The position numbers and the translations under genes were made by a program. A model generated the notes under the pieces. It worked only from the letters and a program-made list of their open reading frames with translations, had not been told where the DNA came from and did no database searches. A stretch of DNA of 42,212 nt from Acidimicrobiales bacterium (lineage in GTDB: Bacteria > Actinomycetota > Acidimicrobiia > Acidimicrobiales > SZUA-35), in the NCBI GenBank assembly GCA_020630065.1, contig JAHDCC010000004.1, positions 173,633 through 215,844 of the forward strand. Reading direction: 5' to 3'. Positions 30,929 to 38,994 of this stretch are shown in pieces. Position 1 is the first letter of the stretch, and the number at the start of each line of letters is the position of its first letter.

Positions 30929-31950
30929 TGCGTGGTCGAATGTGGTTTGTTGGTTTGTTGGTTTGTGGTTTGTTGGTTGGGTGTTCGTCGTCGGTCGGGG
31001 CGGGGGTGTCGTCGTCGGTTGATGGGTTGGAGTTGCCATGGGTTGAAGATCATCGGGTGGTTGAAGCAGGTGGTCGTTCGGTGGTGTTTACTGAGGATGG
31101 GGGGCGATTGGTTATTGTGCCGGCTCCGCGGCGTGTCGGTGATGATGATGTTTTGGTGTGGGATCTTGAGGCTAGGGAGTCGACTTGGTTGAGGGGGCAT
31201 GAGTCTGCTCTTAGTGATGTGACGGTTGGGGGTGATGGGTTGTTGGCTTCGACAGCGAGGGAAGAGCTGAAGATTTGGGATTTGTCGACGGGGCGACGTA
31301 TTCACGACATCCCGTATGGGCCCATTGTGAAAGAGGTCGTGTTCAGTCCTGATGGGTCGTTGTTGGCTGTCGGTAAATCGTTTGAGGAGGGTGAGGACAG
31401 TGTGAGTCTTTGGGATGTTGACTCGGGTGAACTTGTCAGAACTCTAGATGGGGTCCGTAGCGTCGTGGATCTGGTGTTTACTTTTGATGGGTCCAAGGTT
31501 ATTGCTGCGTCGAATGATGGAACGGTGCGTATTTCAGATGTTGCCACCGGTGAGCAGCTATCGGTTTTACAGCAGGACAAAGACGAGAGTAGTGCATTTT
31601 TATCGTTAAGCCCTGATGGTGAAATGTTGGCAACGTCCGGTTTGTATGATGAGGTTTGGTTGTGGGATCTTGCCACGGAGCAGGTGGTGAAGAAGTACCC
31701 GATCGTGCGTGTTGAGGGAAAACCTCGGAATATTTTGTCGATTGAGTTTAGTCCCGATGGTGAGATGCTTCTTGTGACAGGTGTTCCTGAGGCGGTGTTG
31801 TTTGAAGTTGAAACTGGTGAAGTGATTCAACAGTTCCCGGCTTCGAGCGAACAGGGTTCGACCGATGGGGTGTTTAGTCCCGATGGCGAGTTGATCGCTA
31901 TCGGCGACGAGGTTGCCGACGTTGTGATTTACCGACGCAACCCCAAATAG
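30928..31950 (+). CDS. WD40-repeat lipoprotein
   Basis: 340 residues from ATG 30928, which overlaps the previous stop (TGATG). The N-terminus is a lipoprotein signal (MWFVGLLVCGLLVGCSSS, lipobox LVGC). The remainder is a WD40 beta-propeller: repeated cores KIWDLSTGR, SLWDVDSGE, RISDVATGE and WLWDLATEQ, and SPDG turns (FSPDGSLLAVG, LSPDGEMLATS, FSPDGEMLLVT, FSPDGELIAIG), about seven blades. Such propellers are protein-interaction platforms. Being lipid-anchored outside the membrane and translationally coupled to the 972-residue gene, it could tether or receive that protein. The first ~100 bases of the gene are extremely G+T-rich with long runs of G. Confidence 0.88.
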   Translation: MRGRMWFVGLLVCGLLVGCSSSVGAGVSSSVDGLELPWVEDHRVVEAGGRSVVFTEDGGRLVIVPAPRRVGDDDVLVWDLEARESTWLRGHESALSDVTVGGDGLLASTAREELKIWDLSTGRRIHDIPYGPIVKEVVFSPDGSLLAVGKSFEEGEDSVSLWDVDSGELVRTLDGVRSVVDLVFTFDGSKVIAASNDGTVRISDVATGEQLSVLQQDKDESSAFLSLSPDGEMLATSGLYDEVWLWDLATEQVVKKYPIVRVEGKPRNILSIEFSPDGEMLLVTGVPEAVLFEVETGEVIQQFPASSEQGSTDGVFSPDGELIAIGDEVADVVIYRRNPK

Positions 31951-32278
31951 TCCTTACCGCCCCTTGATCGGTTTAGAAACGTTTGGAAATGAAGGTTCAA
32001 ATTGTCGAATCAAACGCCACTTGGTCGGCAATGAGGTTTATATCCCCCTAAAAGTAACTATTTGGATCGTCCCGCGTGGGTTTCAACCGTAGGTAAAGAT
32101 ACCATGTTGCTTCAACTAGAAGTAACAACAAGCGGGGGCACATAGAGCGGAACAACCGAACCGTTGCGAAGTCTATTTCGACGCGCCCTTCTGTCAACTA
32201 AGCGTTATCAGGAGCGTTGAGTTTCTGGTTGCCCGACCTGTGTCTCGACGTAAATGCGTGGAATTGGGAGAAGGTTCA
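31951..32278 (+). promoter_or_regulatory. 328-bp non-coding region upstream of the tad operon
   Basis: No credible coding frame. It must hold the promoter of the pilus operon. CTAAAAGTAACTAT (near 32049) and CTAGAAGTAACAAC (near 32116) are similar direct repeats about 67 bp apart, candidates for regulator binding. No classic hairpin, riboswitch or terminator stands out. The strong ribosome site GAGAAGG near its end supports a GTG start at 32279. Confidence 0.45.
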
Positions 32279-32947
32279 GTGGCGGGAATAGCAGGCGGCG
32301 CAACGATGCAACGGAGTTCTGTCGAGTCTGGGGTAGCGGTCCAGGTACCGCAGATCAAACAACGAGGACGGCGCCGGACGCTGTGGGTAACCGCAGGCGT
32401 CGGCGCGCTTTCAGCGTTGTTGCTCGTAATCGGTTTGCAGTCATACACCCAACGAGTGCCCGTCATCGTAGCGAACGGTGACATCGAACGAGGAAAAGTC
32501 GTCGAACCCGGAGACCTAAAGGTCGTCGAACTTTCAGGCGCTAACGGTCTCAACACCTACGATGACCCGGACGAACTAGTCGGCAAAATAGCAGCCGTTT
32601 CACTCACAGAAGGCGACGTGCTATCGGCGTCAACGGTTTCCGAATCGATTGGTCTCGACAGCGGCGAGTCGGTTTCTGGTTTAGTTGTAGGTCCGGGGCA
32701 GTATCCAACCGATGATCTTAAATCGGGTGACCTAGTCGATGTGATCGCAGCTGGCCCGATCGAAAAAGGCGGCGGCACCCGCCTTGCATCAGGGGTGCGT
32801 ATCTACGATGTTCTAACCCCAGATGACATCGGCACCAGAGACGACTATTTAGTCTCGGTAGTACTCAATGATGAACAGGCGGCCAACGTCGCCGCCCAAG
32901 TCGAACAGCCCGGCGGCATTCGGTTAACTCTGCGAGGTGGAAAATGA
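32279..32947 (+). CDS. cpaB: Tad pilus assembly protein CpaB/RcpC-like (SAF domain)
   Basis: 222 residues from GTG 32279, with GAGAAGG five bases upstream. Earlier in-frame starts (32240) lack a ribosome site. A short cytosolic arm rich in basic residues leads to one transmembrane helix (~40-60, TLWVTAGVGALSALLLVIGL). The extracytoplasmic part begins with an SAF domain (VIVANGDIERGKVVEPGDLK, about 65-125), as in CpaB/RcpC and FlgA. A second beta domain follows (YPTDDLKSGDLVDVI). Family role: a periplasmic or wall-side component of the tad/flp pilus. In Gram-positives it cannot support a secretin and may act in the cell wall. First gene of the tad operon, with a four-base overlap into the TadZ-like gene. 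Confidence 0.88.
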   Translation: MAGIAGGATMQRSSVESGVAVQVPQIKQRGRRRTLWVTAGVGALSALLLVIGLQSYTQRVPVIVANGDIERGKVVEPGDLKVVELSGANGLNTYDDPDELVGKIAAVSLTEGDVLSASTVSESIGLDSGESVSGLVVGPGQYPTDDLKSGDLVDVIAAGPIEKGGGTRLASGVRIYDVLTPDDIGTRDDYLVSVVLNDEQAANVAAQVEQPGGIRLTLRGGK

Positions 32948-33780
32948 CCGTCATCGGAATCGTCACGATCGGTCCGGCCGCCCCAGCCGACTTTGGAATC
33001 ACGATGGCGGGGGCCGCGGTAGGTCAACAGCTTGGACTGTTAAAAGGTAAACGTCGGAAGAAATCTATGGAGGACGTTTTCCCACTAGCCGCCTGCCGGA
33101 CAGTGTACGTTGAGGCATCACCTCAAGGCGGATCCATTCGATCAATTTTCGGTCTACCAGTGCCCGAACGCGGAACCGGACTCCAAAACTACGCCAGCCA
33201 AGCCGTCGACCCGGCCACAAACGGATCGTTAGATTGGCGTTCCTCGGCCGAACAGCTCCCGGGCGGAACACCCTTCATGGACTGCCCGTCGGACCCAGCA
33301 AAATCGGCGCTACTTCTCGCCAATTCTGGACCCACAACAATATCGAAACTTGCGTTAGGTCGAGACCTCGCCATCGTGGACTTTGGTGAACCGTACTACG
33401 GTTCGCCAGCGTTGGAATGTCTGCAATACGCATCCTATGTTCTCGTAATCACCACTGGGTCTCGGCCAGTGCTCGCCAGAGCAGCCAGCCACACAAACAG
33501 CCTGCTGCAAGACAAAATGCAGCCAGGAAAGTTGGCGTTTGTCATCCGAGGCGACGCAGTAAACCCCAAACCGGACGGTTCCAGTCTGCAACAAATACTT
33601 CCAGCACCGATCTCACTCATAGTCCCCTACGACCCGAAAGCTGCGATCGGTTCAGTACGCAAAGACAAAACACGTGAGTCGTCGACGGCTGTGAGAGCGA
33701 TCAGAACGTACACCACCAAACTGATGGAAAGTAACTCTTCGATTGGGGGTGTCGAATGGAGCCAGCCAACACCTCGCTAA
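32944..33780 (+). CDS. TadZ/CpaE-like MinD-family protein lacking the P-loop lysine
   Basis: 278 residues, overlapping cpaB (ATGA) and tadA (25 bp). The fold pattern is that of MinD/ParA ATPases: an N-terminal strand VIGIVTIG, a strand TVYVEASPQGG and a Walker-B-like strand LAIVDFGEPYYGS, then ASYVLVITTGSRP. Where CpaE/TadZ have a deviant Walker A with a lysine, this reads GPAAPADFGITMAG, with no lysine, and an extended basic linker follows (LLKGKRRKKSM). ATP binding is therefore doubtful and the protein may be structural. In tad systems TadZ marks the assembly site at the pole. Position between cpaB and tadA supports the assignment, which rests on fold pattern and context. Confidence 0.72.
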   Translation: MTVIGIVTIGPAAPADFGITMAGAAVGQQLGLLKGKRRKKSMEDVFPLAACRTVYVEASPQGGSIRSIFGLPVPERGTGLQNYASQAVDPATNGSLDWRSSAEQLPGGTPFMDCPSDPAKSALLLANSGPTTISKLALGRDLAIVDFGEPYYGSPALECLQYASYVLVITTGSRPVLARAASHTNSLLQDKMQPGKLAFVIRGDAVNPKPDGSSLQQILPAPISLIVPYDPKAAIGSVRKDKTRESSTAVRAIRTYTTKLMESNSSIGGVEWSQPTPR

Positions 33781-35090
33781 GGTCGGCGCTATGTAGCAAC
33801 GACGAGTTCGACGCCATGGTCGAGCAGTTGCGCGATGTCGGACTCGAAGCCACCCGCGACAAAGTCGATATCGGATACAGCGCACGTCGGGCCGTGTTCG
33901 CCTCGGTCGGCGCCGAAATAGTTCGTCGCCATGTCGGAACCGTCATGACACGCCGCCCGCTCGAAATCGGTCAACGCGCCGAACAAGAACTCCTGAGGGA
34001 TCTTGTCGACGCTGCGCTCGGTCTTTGGGAATACAACCTGATACAGAAAATCGGGGCCGGAACATCCAGCAATATTCAGGTACTGGGAACCGAAAAAATT
34101 ATTATCGAACACGTCTCGGGTAAACGCAGCGCAGTGAAAAGCGTATTCGGCTCGGTCAAAGAAATGCAGGAATGGGTTCGACGTATCGCCCGCACATTCG
34201 GCAGCGGAGAATCGTTTGACCGCGCCCAACCATCGGTCGACCTGTACCTTCCACCGGGGGTGCGGTTCAACGCCGCCTTCGAAGAAAACTATGGATGTGT
34301 CGTTTCTCTACGTTTCACCAACTTCGACATCCAATCATTGAAATCACTTGTTCAACTCGGATCGCTATCGCTAGACGAAGCGGCGTTCCTCCGGGCATGT
34401 GTGCTCTCGCGGCAAAACGTCGTCATCTCGGGGGCGACAAACTCTGGCAAAACCACCCTCATGCGGTCCATGCTGGCCGAAACACCACCGTTCGAAACGA
34501 TCGTCACGATCGAAGACTCACAAGAACTTGAACTAAACAAATTCGTCGGCCCAGAGGTTGCCGTGTTCCAAATGCTGGAACAACAAGCCAACATTGACGG
34601 CCACGGAGCAGTGTCGAGCAGCTTCTTGTTTCGGTCAAGTCTGCGTATGCGACCCGACCGCACAGTGGTAGGTGAAAGCCGGGGACCCGTTGTCCTCGAG
34701 TTTTTGCAGGCAATCAACTCGGGCCAAGACGGGGCGATGACAACACTTCACGCCACCGGCCCGCAAGCCATGGTTACCAGAATGGTTCGATGCGCTGACG
34801 GTGAAGCGTCGCACGAAGCGGTCGTAGCCGACATTCGGACCGGTCTGGACTTTGTTGTCCAAGTCGACCGCAACGAGGTAACAGGCAAACGGTATCTGAC
34901 CGGTATCTACCAGGTTGACCCCACCCACGAACCCGAACCACGCGTACGGTTTACCGACATCTTCTCCGGCGATGGTTCAGCCCCATCAAGATTTGTCACT
35001 AACCCAGTCGGCTCCGCAGCACGCAAACTCAAAGCAGTCGGCTGGGAGCAGCCATTAGCGGCAGTGCAGCCAGTAATGAGGTCCGTGTGA
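33756..35090 (+). CDS. tadA: TadA/CpaF-type pilus assembly ATPase
   Basis: 444 residues, ATG preceded by a G-rich GGGGGTG. It is a secretion NTPase of the VirB11/PulE family powering pilus assembly. An N-terminal domain (~1-170) precedes the core. Walker A is GATNSGKTT (226-234, K232), then the Asp box (VTIEDSQELEL), Walker B in LRMRPDRTVVGESRG with E307, and the His box (MTTLHATGP). All catalytic elements are intact. The C-terminal ~60 residues are not conserved. It overlaps the TadZ-like gene by 25 bp and shares a GTGTGA junction with tadB, so translation is coupled. A hexamer at the cytosolic face is expected from family knowledge. Confidence 0.95.
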   Translation: MEPANTSLRSALCSNDEFDAMVEQLRDVGLEATRDKVDIGYSARRAVFASVGAEIVRRHVGTVMTRRPLEIGQRAEQELLRDLVDAALGLWEYNLIQKIGAGTSSNIQVLGTEKIIIEHVSGKRSAVKSVFGSVKEMQEWVRRIARTFGSGESFDRAQPSVDLYLPPGVRFNAAFEENYGCVVSLRFTNFDIQSLKSLVQLGSLSLDEAAFLRACVLSRQNVVISGATNSGKTTLMRSMLAETPPFETIVTIEDSQELELNKFVGPEVAVFQMLEQQANIDGHGAVSSSFLFRSSLRMRPDRTVVGESRGPVVLEFLQAINSGQDGAMTTLHATGPQAMVTRMVRCADGEASHEAVVADIRTGLDFVVQVDRNEVTGKRYLTGIYQVDPTHEPEPRVRFTDIFSGDGSAPSRFVTNPVGSAARKLKAVGWEQPLAAVQPVMRSV

Positions 35091-35974
35091 TTGTTCTGAC
35101 CGTGCTCGCTGGTATCACGGCCAGTGCGTTTGCTCTCCTCGTAGCCGGGTTGCTGGGTGCCGATATTTCGTTGTTCGACACCGCCCGCCGAGACCAGTCG
35201 CCGATGTTACGGCGATGGGGTCCAATCGGTTTGATCGCCGGACTGGGTGCATTACTAGTGATAGCACTGACCGATGCCGTAGTCGGCGGGTTATGTGTCG
35301 GCGCCATCATTATCGGTGTACCGCAGCTGATCGAACACCGTCGAGCCGGCAAACGAGAACTTGAACGCATCGACGCTATGGCCGCGTTCGCTTCACAAAT
35401 GGCGCAAGGGTTCGGCGGAGGCACCGGCTTGGCCCAAACGGTGATAGACGCGTCGCTGAACCCGCCAGCAGCCATTTACGACGAAGTGAACCAGCTCCGA
35501 AACCAGTTAGAGGCGTCCGAGTTCTCGACTGCGCTCGAAACCTTTGCCACAAACATGGGTACCCCGTACGCGGCAAAACTCGCCGCCAACCTGATAGCAG
35601 CGGAACAAGAACACGCTACCGCACTACAACAACGGCTCACGCGAATAGCTGAAGGCGCGCAAGAAACAGCGGCGATCAGCCGCCTCGTGCGAAGAGAACG
35701 AAGTCAACAATCGTTCCAAGTAAAAGCGATAACCGTGATTTTGGGCTGCGTAGTCGCCGGAATGCTGCTCAGCTCCCCCCAGATCGCCAAAATATTTAAC
35801 GACCAGATCGTAGGCGAAATGCGGTTCGCGTTGATAGCCGGTCTCGCGTTGGCAGCATGGCTAATCTCGGAACGACTCGACGAAAACGTGGCGTTAGAAG
35901 AGTTCACGCTCCGAACAGAAAACGCATTCGTCGCACCCAATGACGACAACGTCGCTCGGGGCTACATCCAATGA
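35087..35974 (+). CDS. tadB: TadB-like inner membrane platform protein
   Basis: 295 residues from GTG 35087, overlapping the tadA stop. Transmembrane segments at ~2-24, ~43-77 (one long or two short), ~219-238 and ~246-264. The cytosolic loop (~90-215) has the T2SSF helical pattern (AMAAFASQMAQGFGGGTGLA, then TALETFATNMGTPYAAKLAA and a basic RRERSQQS before the third TM). T2SSF-fold proteins form the membrane platform that couples TadA to the pilin. The gene pairs with tadC downstream by a four-base overlap. No anomaly seen. Confidence 0.9.
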   Translation: MIVLTVLAGITASAFALLVAGLLGADISLFDTARRDQSPMLRRWGPIGLIAGLGALLVIALTDAVVGGLCVGAIIIGVPQLIEHRRAGKRELERIDAMAAFASQMAQGFGGGTGLAQTVIDASLNPPAAIYDEVNQLRNQLEASEFSTALETFATNMGTPYAAKLAANLIAAEQEHATALQQRLTRIAEGAQETAAISRLVRRERSQQSFQVKAITVILGCVVAGMLLSSPQIAKIFNDQIVGEMRFALIAGLALAAWLISERLDENVALEEFTLRTENAFVAPNDDNVARGYIQ

Positions 35975-36801
35975 TTTGGCTAGCGTTTCTTGCCGCCATC
36001 TGCGGAGGTTCACTCGTCTCACTTTTGTTGGCTTGGCGACAACCCAAACTGACGTTTGTCGTCGAGCCTGGTTCGTCACCACTCGACCGTCGAGAACAGA
36101 TAGGTAGACAACTAGCTGAGACAAGAGGGTGGGGCGTCGACGACGATGTCAAAGCCGATCTGTGGCTCGTCGCTAAATCGCCCAACCAGTTTCTATATGA
36201 ACGTCTTGTAGCCGTCGTCGGGTTATTCATCGTCGGCGCTCTTATCGGGTTTATCTTGGGCGGACTGTTCTTGGTGGTGGTTATGGCTGCGGCTGGCGGA
36301 GCGATCGGGTGGGTGCTGCCTCGGCGGATACTGGCCTCCGAAGTCAAAGGTAAACGTCAAGAACTTCTCGGAGCGTTAGCGTTCTGGGCCGAACTTATAG
36401 CGGCGTCGGTCGGCGGGTCCCGGGCGGTTGGAATAGCGGCGAAAACTTCGGCCGAACGTGGTGAAGGTTGGGCGTGGGATCTTTTCCGCGATGCCTGTAA
36501 CCGGGCCGACAGTACCAACTCCACGCTGCCACAGCTGTTACGCCAATCAGGCGCCAACGCCGGACTCGCAGAGCTGGCGGCCTTCGCCGAATCGATCGAA
36601 TCATCGACCGAACGTGGAGCCGTTGTCCGCGACGCAATGGACAACCAGGCAGAAGTTCTTCGAAAAAAAGTTCACGACGAACAACGACTAGACGCAACGA
36701 ACCGAAGCAACGTGATGGTTGTTCCCGTCGGTCTTGTCTTCGCCGCATTCATGATATTTCTCTTCTTCGTTGTAGGCGACAGCCTCTCACAAACTCTGTA
36801 A
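35971..36801 (+). CDS. tadC: TadC-like inner membrane platform protein
   Basis: 276 residues, overlapping tadB (ATGA). TM segments at ~3-20, two close together at ~80-115, and the C-terminal ~250-270. The cytosolic region (~125-240) is a second T2SSF-like domain (LLGALAFWAELIAASVGGSR, then LRQSGANAGLAELAAFAESI, and VVRDAMDNQAEVLRKKVHDE). TadB and TadC together form the platform in tad systems. The following pilin gene has its own ribosome site 20 bases downstream. Confidence 0.9.
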   Translation: MIWLAFLAAICGGSLVSLLLAWRQPKLTFVVEPGSSPLDRREQIGRQLAETRGWGVDDDVKADLWLVAKSPNQFLYERLVAVVGLFIVGALIGFILGGLFLVVVMAAAGGAIGWVLPRRILASEVKGKRQELLGALAFWAELIAASVGGSRAVGIAAKTSAERGEGWAWDLFRDACNRADSTNSTLPQLLRQSGANAGLAELAAFAESIESSTERGAVVRDAMDNQAEVLRKKVHDEQRLDATNRSNVMVVPVGLVFAAFMIFLFFVVGDSLSQTL

Positions 36802-36820
36802 ACCAGGCAAAGGAAACAAC

Positions 36821-37003
36821 ATGAACCAGTTAAACAAACTGTACGTAATCATACAAAATAGGCTTGCCGCCGATGATGGAGTTATCAGTACTGAGACGGC
36901 TGTTGTCGGCGCGGTTATTTTGACTGCTGCCGCCGCAGTAGCAGCCAAATTTACTGGACTGTTCGAATCGGCTCTAACCAAGATCCCTGACAGCATCGAA
37001 TAG
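36821..37003 (+). CDS. flp: Flp-type major pilin candidate (DUF4244-like)
   Basis: 60 residues, ATG with AAAGGA upstream. A short basic leader (~20 residues) ends in DDG, followed by VISTETAVVGAVILTAAAAV. This matches the prepilin junction: cleavage after G, Glu at +5, then a hydrophobic helix. About 40 mature residues remain, typical of Flp pilins. DUF4244 proteins of high-GC Gram-positives look the same. It is the shortest of four consecutive genes with this junction and the best major-pilin candidate by size and position directly after tadC. Its stop overlaps the next start by one base (TAGTG). Confidence 0.88.
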   Translation: MNQLNKLYVIIQNRLAADDGVISTETAVVGAVILTAAAAVAAKFTGLFESALTKIPDSIE

Positions 37004-37380
37004 TGAAAACGGAAACCGATCAGGGTTACACAAGTATCGAAGCTGCCCTTGTCGTGCCGACGGTTTTAGTGTTGATGCTGTTTCTCGTTCAGGGCCTGTT
37101 CGCTGTTTTGCAGTCACGTAATGTTCAGTTCGCGGCGGAACAGGCGGCTGATGCTGCTGCACGTTATGAGGCAACCGACAGCGACGGTGATCTTGTCGCG
37201 GGTGAAGTGATGGCAGAGTTAGGTATCGAAGACGCGACGGTTACAGTCGACCGGTCAGCAGACGAGGTTGTAGTGACGATCGAAGCTGAGACGTTAGAAC
37301 TAGTACCGGGTGGGTTTACGGTGAAAACAACGGCGTCTGCCCCAATCGAAGAGTTCCTTGAGTTAGGGGAACGGTCGTGA
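37003..37380 (+). CDS. tadE: TadE-like pseudopilin
   Basis: 125 residues from GTG 37003. A very short leader (KTETDQG) ends in glycine, followed by YTSIEAALVVPTVLVLMLFL: Gly, then Glu at +5, a prepilin-type junction with a long hydrophobic helix. The rest is a polar extracytoplasmic domain with RNVQFAAEQAADAAARYEAT, the typical TadE region, and a beta-rich tail (AGEVMAELGIEDATVTVDRS). TadE proteins are minor pilins processed by the TadV peptidase. No peptidase gene is visible in the window. Overlaps the next gene by four bases (GTGA). Confidence 0.88.
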   Translation: MKTETDQGYTSIEAALVVPTVLVLMLFLVQGLFAVLQSRNVQFAAEQAADAAARYEATDSDGDLVAGEVMAELGIEDATVTVDRSADEVVVTIEAETLELVPGGFTVKTTASAPIEEFLELGERS

Positions 37381-37805
37381 AAGTTCCTTTTCTTGTCCGT
37401 AAACTTCGGCACGATGATGGGCTGTTGTCGACATCGGCTGCGCTGACGTTTGGTATCGCAGCCATCGGTATCGGTTCGATTATCACGGTGCTAGTCGCCT
37501 CAACCGAAGCTGCATCGGCGGCTGACGCCGCAGCGCAATCGGCGGTTCGTGCGGCAACAAAAGCACAAACACCTGCCGGGGCTGAGCGGGCAGCGAGAGA
37601 AGCGGTCGACAAAAATGCTGAAACAAGCTTGGCTGATTGCGAACTAGTCGATATCGACGTGGGAGCGATGTTGCCGGGTGAGGCCATCAGCGTTGTTGTT
37701 ACCTGCGAGTCGAGCGACGCCGGATACGGACAATGGGCGACTTTGGGGCGAACCTATGAAGGTGAGGCCACTGAGGTAATCGATGCGTTCAGGACAGGGG
37801 AGTAA
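37377..37805 (+). CDS. TadE/TadF-like pseudopilin without Glu at +5
   Basis: 142 residues from GTG 37377. The leader ends RKLRHDDG, then LLSTSAALTFGIAAIGIGSI: the glycine and hydrophobic helix are retained but Ser replaces Glu at +5. After the helix, EAASAADAAAQSAVRAATKA is a helical stretch like TadE/DUF4244-associated proteins (often annotated as helicase/secretion neighborhood TadE-like protein in actinobacteria). A cysteine pair in the C-terminal domain (DCELVDIDVG and VVTCESSD) may form a disulfide. Loss of Glu+5, which normally aids assembly, suggests a minor or tip pilin. Confidence 0.8.
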   Translation: MKVPFLVRKLRHDDGLLSTSAALTFGIAAIGIGSIITVLVASTEAASAADAAAQSAVRAATKAQTPAGAERAAREAVDKNAETSLADCELVDIDVGAMLPGEAISVVVTCESSDAGYGQWATLGRTYEGEATEVIDAFRTGE

Positions 37806-37808
37806 GAG

Positions 37809-38228
37809 ATGAGAAAATTCGTGCAGAACACTGTGGCGTCGATTCGTAATGAAGAAGGCTACATGTCTGTCGTAGCTGCCATGTTTGTTATAGCGTTCAT
37901 TGGTTGCGTAGCGGTGGTGATTAACCAGCATCAGCACTTAGATGCGCTGGCGTTAGCACGCGAGACGTCGTTCAACGCAGCCCGAGCTGCCAGCCAAGAA
38001 CTCGACGAGGATGTCTTTTTCGATGAGAACAGGCCCGCTATCGATTCTGCTGCGGCAATAGAAGCCGCGGAGCGCATTGTCGCCGACGTGCCGGAAGCCT
38101 CGATTGAGACGCTCGATGTAGACGATGACAGCGTCATCATCGTGGTCTCGGTTGAAGCTGAGGGAATATTGACAAACAGAACATTTCGCGGGACGGGCCG
38201 AGCTACCGCAATCGACCCAAACGCGTAG
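37809..38228 (+). CDS. Fourth pilin-like protein (TadE-like, no Glu at +5)
   Basis: 139 residues, ATG with GGGGAG upstream. The leader ends IRNEEG, then YMSVVAAMFVIAFIGCVAVV: a prepilin-like glycine and hydrophobic helix, with Val at +5. The C-terminal domain (DALALARETSFNAARAASQE, then a beta-rich tail with SVIIVVSVEAEG) matches the neighbouring TadE-like proteins. It ends ~100 bases before the lipoprotein gene, in a gap with no other feature. Placed as a minor pilin by layout and motif. Confidence 0.8.
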   Translation: MRKFVQNTVASIRNEEGYMSVVAAMFVIAFIGCVAVVINQHQHLDALALARETSFNAARAASQELDEDVFFDENRPAIDSAAAIEAAERIVADVPEASIETLDVDDDSVIIVVSVEAEGILTNRTFRGTGRATAIDPNA

Positions 38229-38325
38229 ACGATTAGTATCTCAAGAGGCTGGCGGCTATTCCCTCGACAATGGCCGCATACTGGCAGCTAGTTTCTGACG
38301 TTGAGAATCCCGAGAAAGAGATCTG

Positions 38326-38994
38326 ATGAATTTAGTCAAATCACGAACATTGATTACGGTTGCAGTGGTGATGGGTTTGGTTTCCGCCGCGTGTTCAGGC
38401 TCAAGCCAAGCTAAGGATACTATCGCCAGCCCGGAAGAGACGGTCACAACCGAACCTGAAGCAACGACAACCACGAGTGTTGACGTTTTGCCGGAATTTG
38501 CGGAGGCAACTCGGCCAAGTTTGGATCTGCCGGATCATTCTGAGTATCCGAGCCCGGGCGACGCTGTTGTTGAAACATATTTGAACCTTGTTCGGGCTCA
38601 GTTGTATGCGTTTGGTGCCCCCGAGGTCGACCCAGAATATGGGCCTTGGCTTGAGCTGACGACGGGAACGTATCAAGAAAACACGATCGAGCGGATGGAG
38701 GAGTGGCGCGAAAAGAATTGGGTTCAAGTGTTGCCTGAGGATACTTCAACGTTGACGAATAACCCGGTTCCAAGGCCCGGTTCTTTCGCCGAAGTCGAGG
38801 GTGAAATTATTGGCATCGATGACTGCTATGTAGACACAACGAAGGTGGTTGATCGCTCAACAGGTGAGCTAATAAAAGATGAGGTAATTACCTTCGACTT
38901 GCTCGTTGAGATGACATTCACGGATGGTCGCTGGAAAGTTTCCGGTACTGCTACGAAAGAAAAATATGATGGAGTCAGCGAATGTCCAGAATAG
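38326..38994 (+). CDS. Lipoprotein of the tad operon, function unknown
   Basis: 222 residues. The lipoprotein signal MNLVKSRTLITVAVVMGLVSAAC carries a clear lipobox (VSAAC at ~22). Then comes a Thr/Glu-rich spacer (~25-60, EETVTTEPEATTTTS) and a ~150-residue folded domain with no name I recognise. Conserved-looking features are DAVVETYLNLVRAQLYAFGA (helix), the E-x-x-x-G loop and cysteines at DDCYVD and SECPE. Overlaps the following secreted-protein gene by 13 bp, so co-translation is likely. Likely a surface component of the pilus machinery, by context only. Confidence 0.8.
   Translation: MNLVKSRTLITVAVVMGLVSAACSGSSQAKDTIASPEETVTTEPEATTTTSVDVLPEFAEATRPSLDLPDHSEYPSPGDAVVETYLNLVRAQLYAFGAPEVDPEYGPWLELTTGTYQENTIERMEEWREKNWVQVLPEDTSTLTNNPVPRPGSFAEVEGEIIGIDDCYVDTTKVVDRSTGELIKDEVITFDLLVEMTFTDGRWKVSGTATKEKYDGVSECPE

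Noticed and set aside
31990-32010. A GGTTCAAATTGTCGAATC tRNA-like T-arm
   Set aside because: No acceptor, D or anticodon arms could be folded around it.
32084-32200. c-di-GMP riboswitch in the tad leader
   Set aside because: The conserved GEMM core sequences are absent. Only weak direct repeats are visible.
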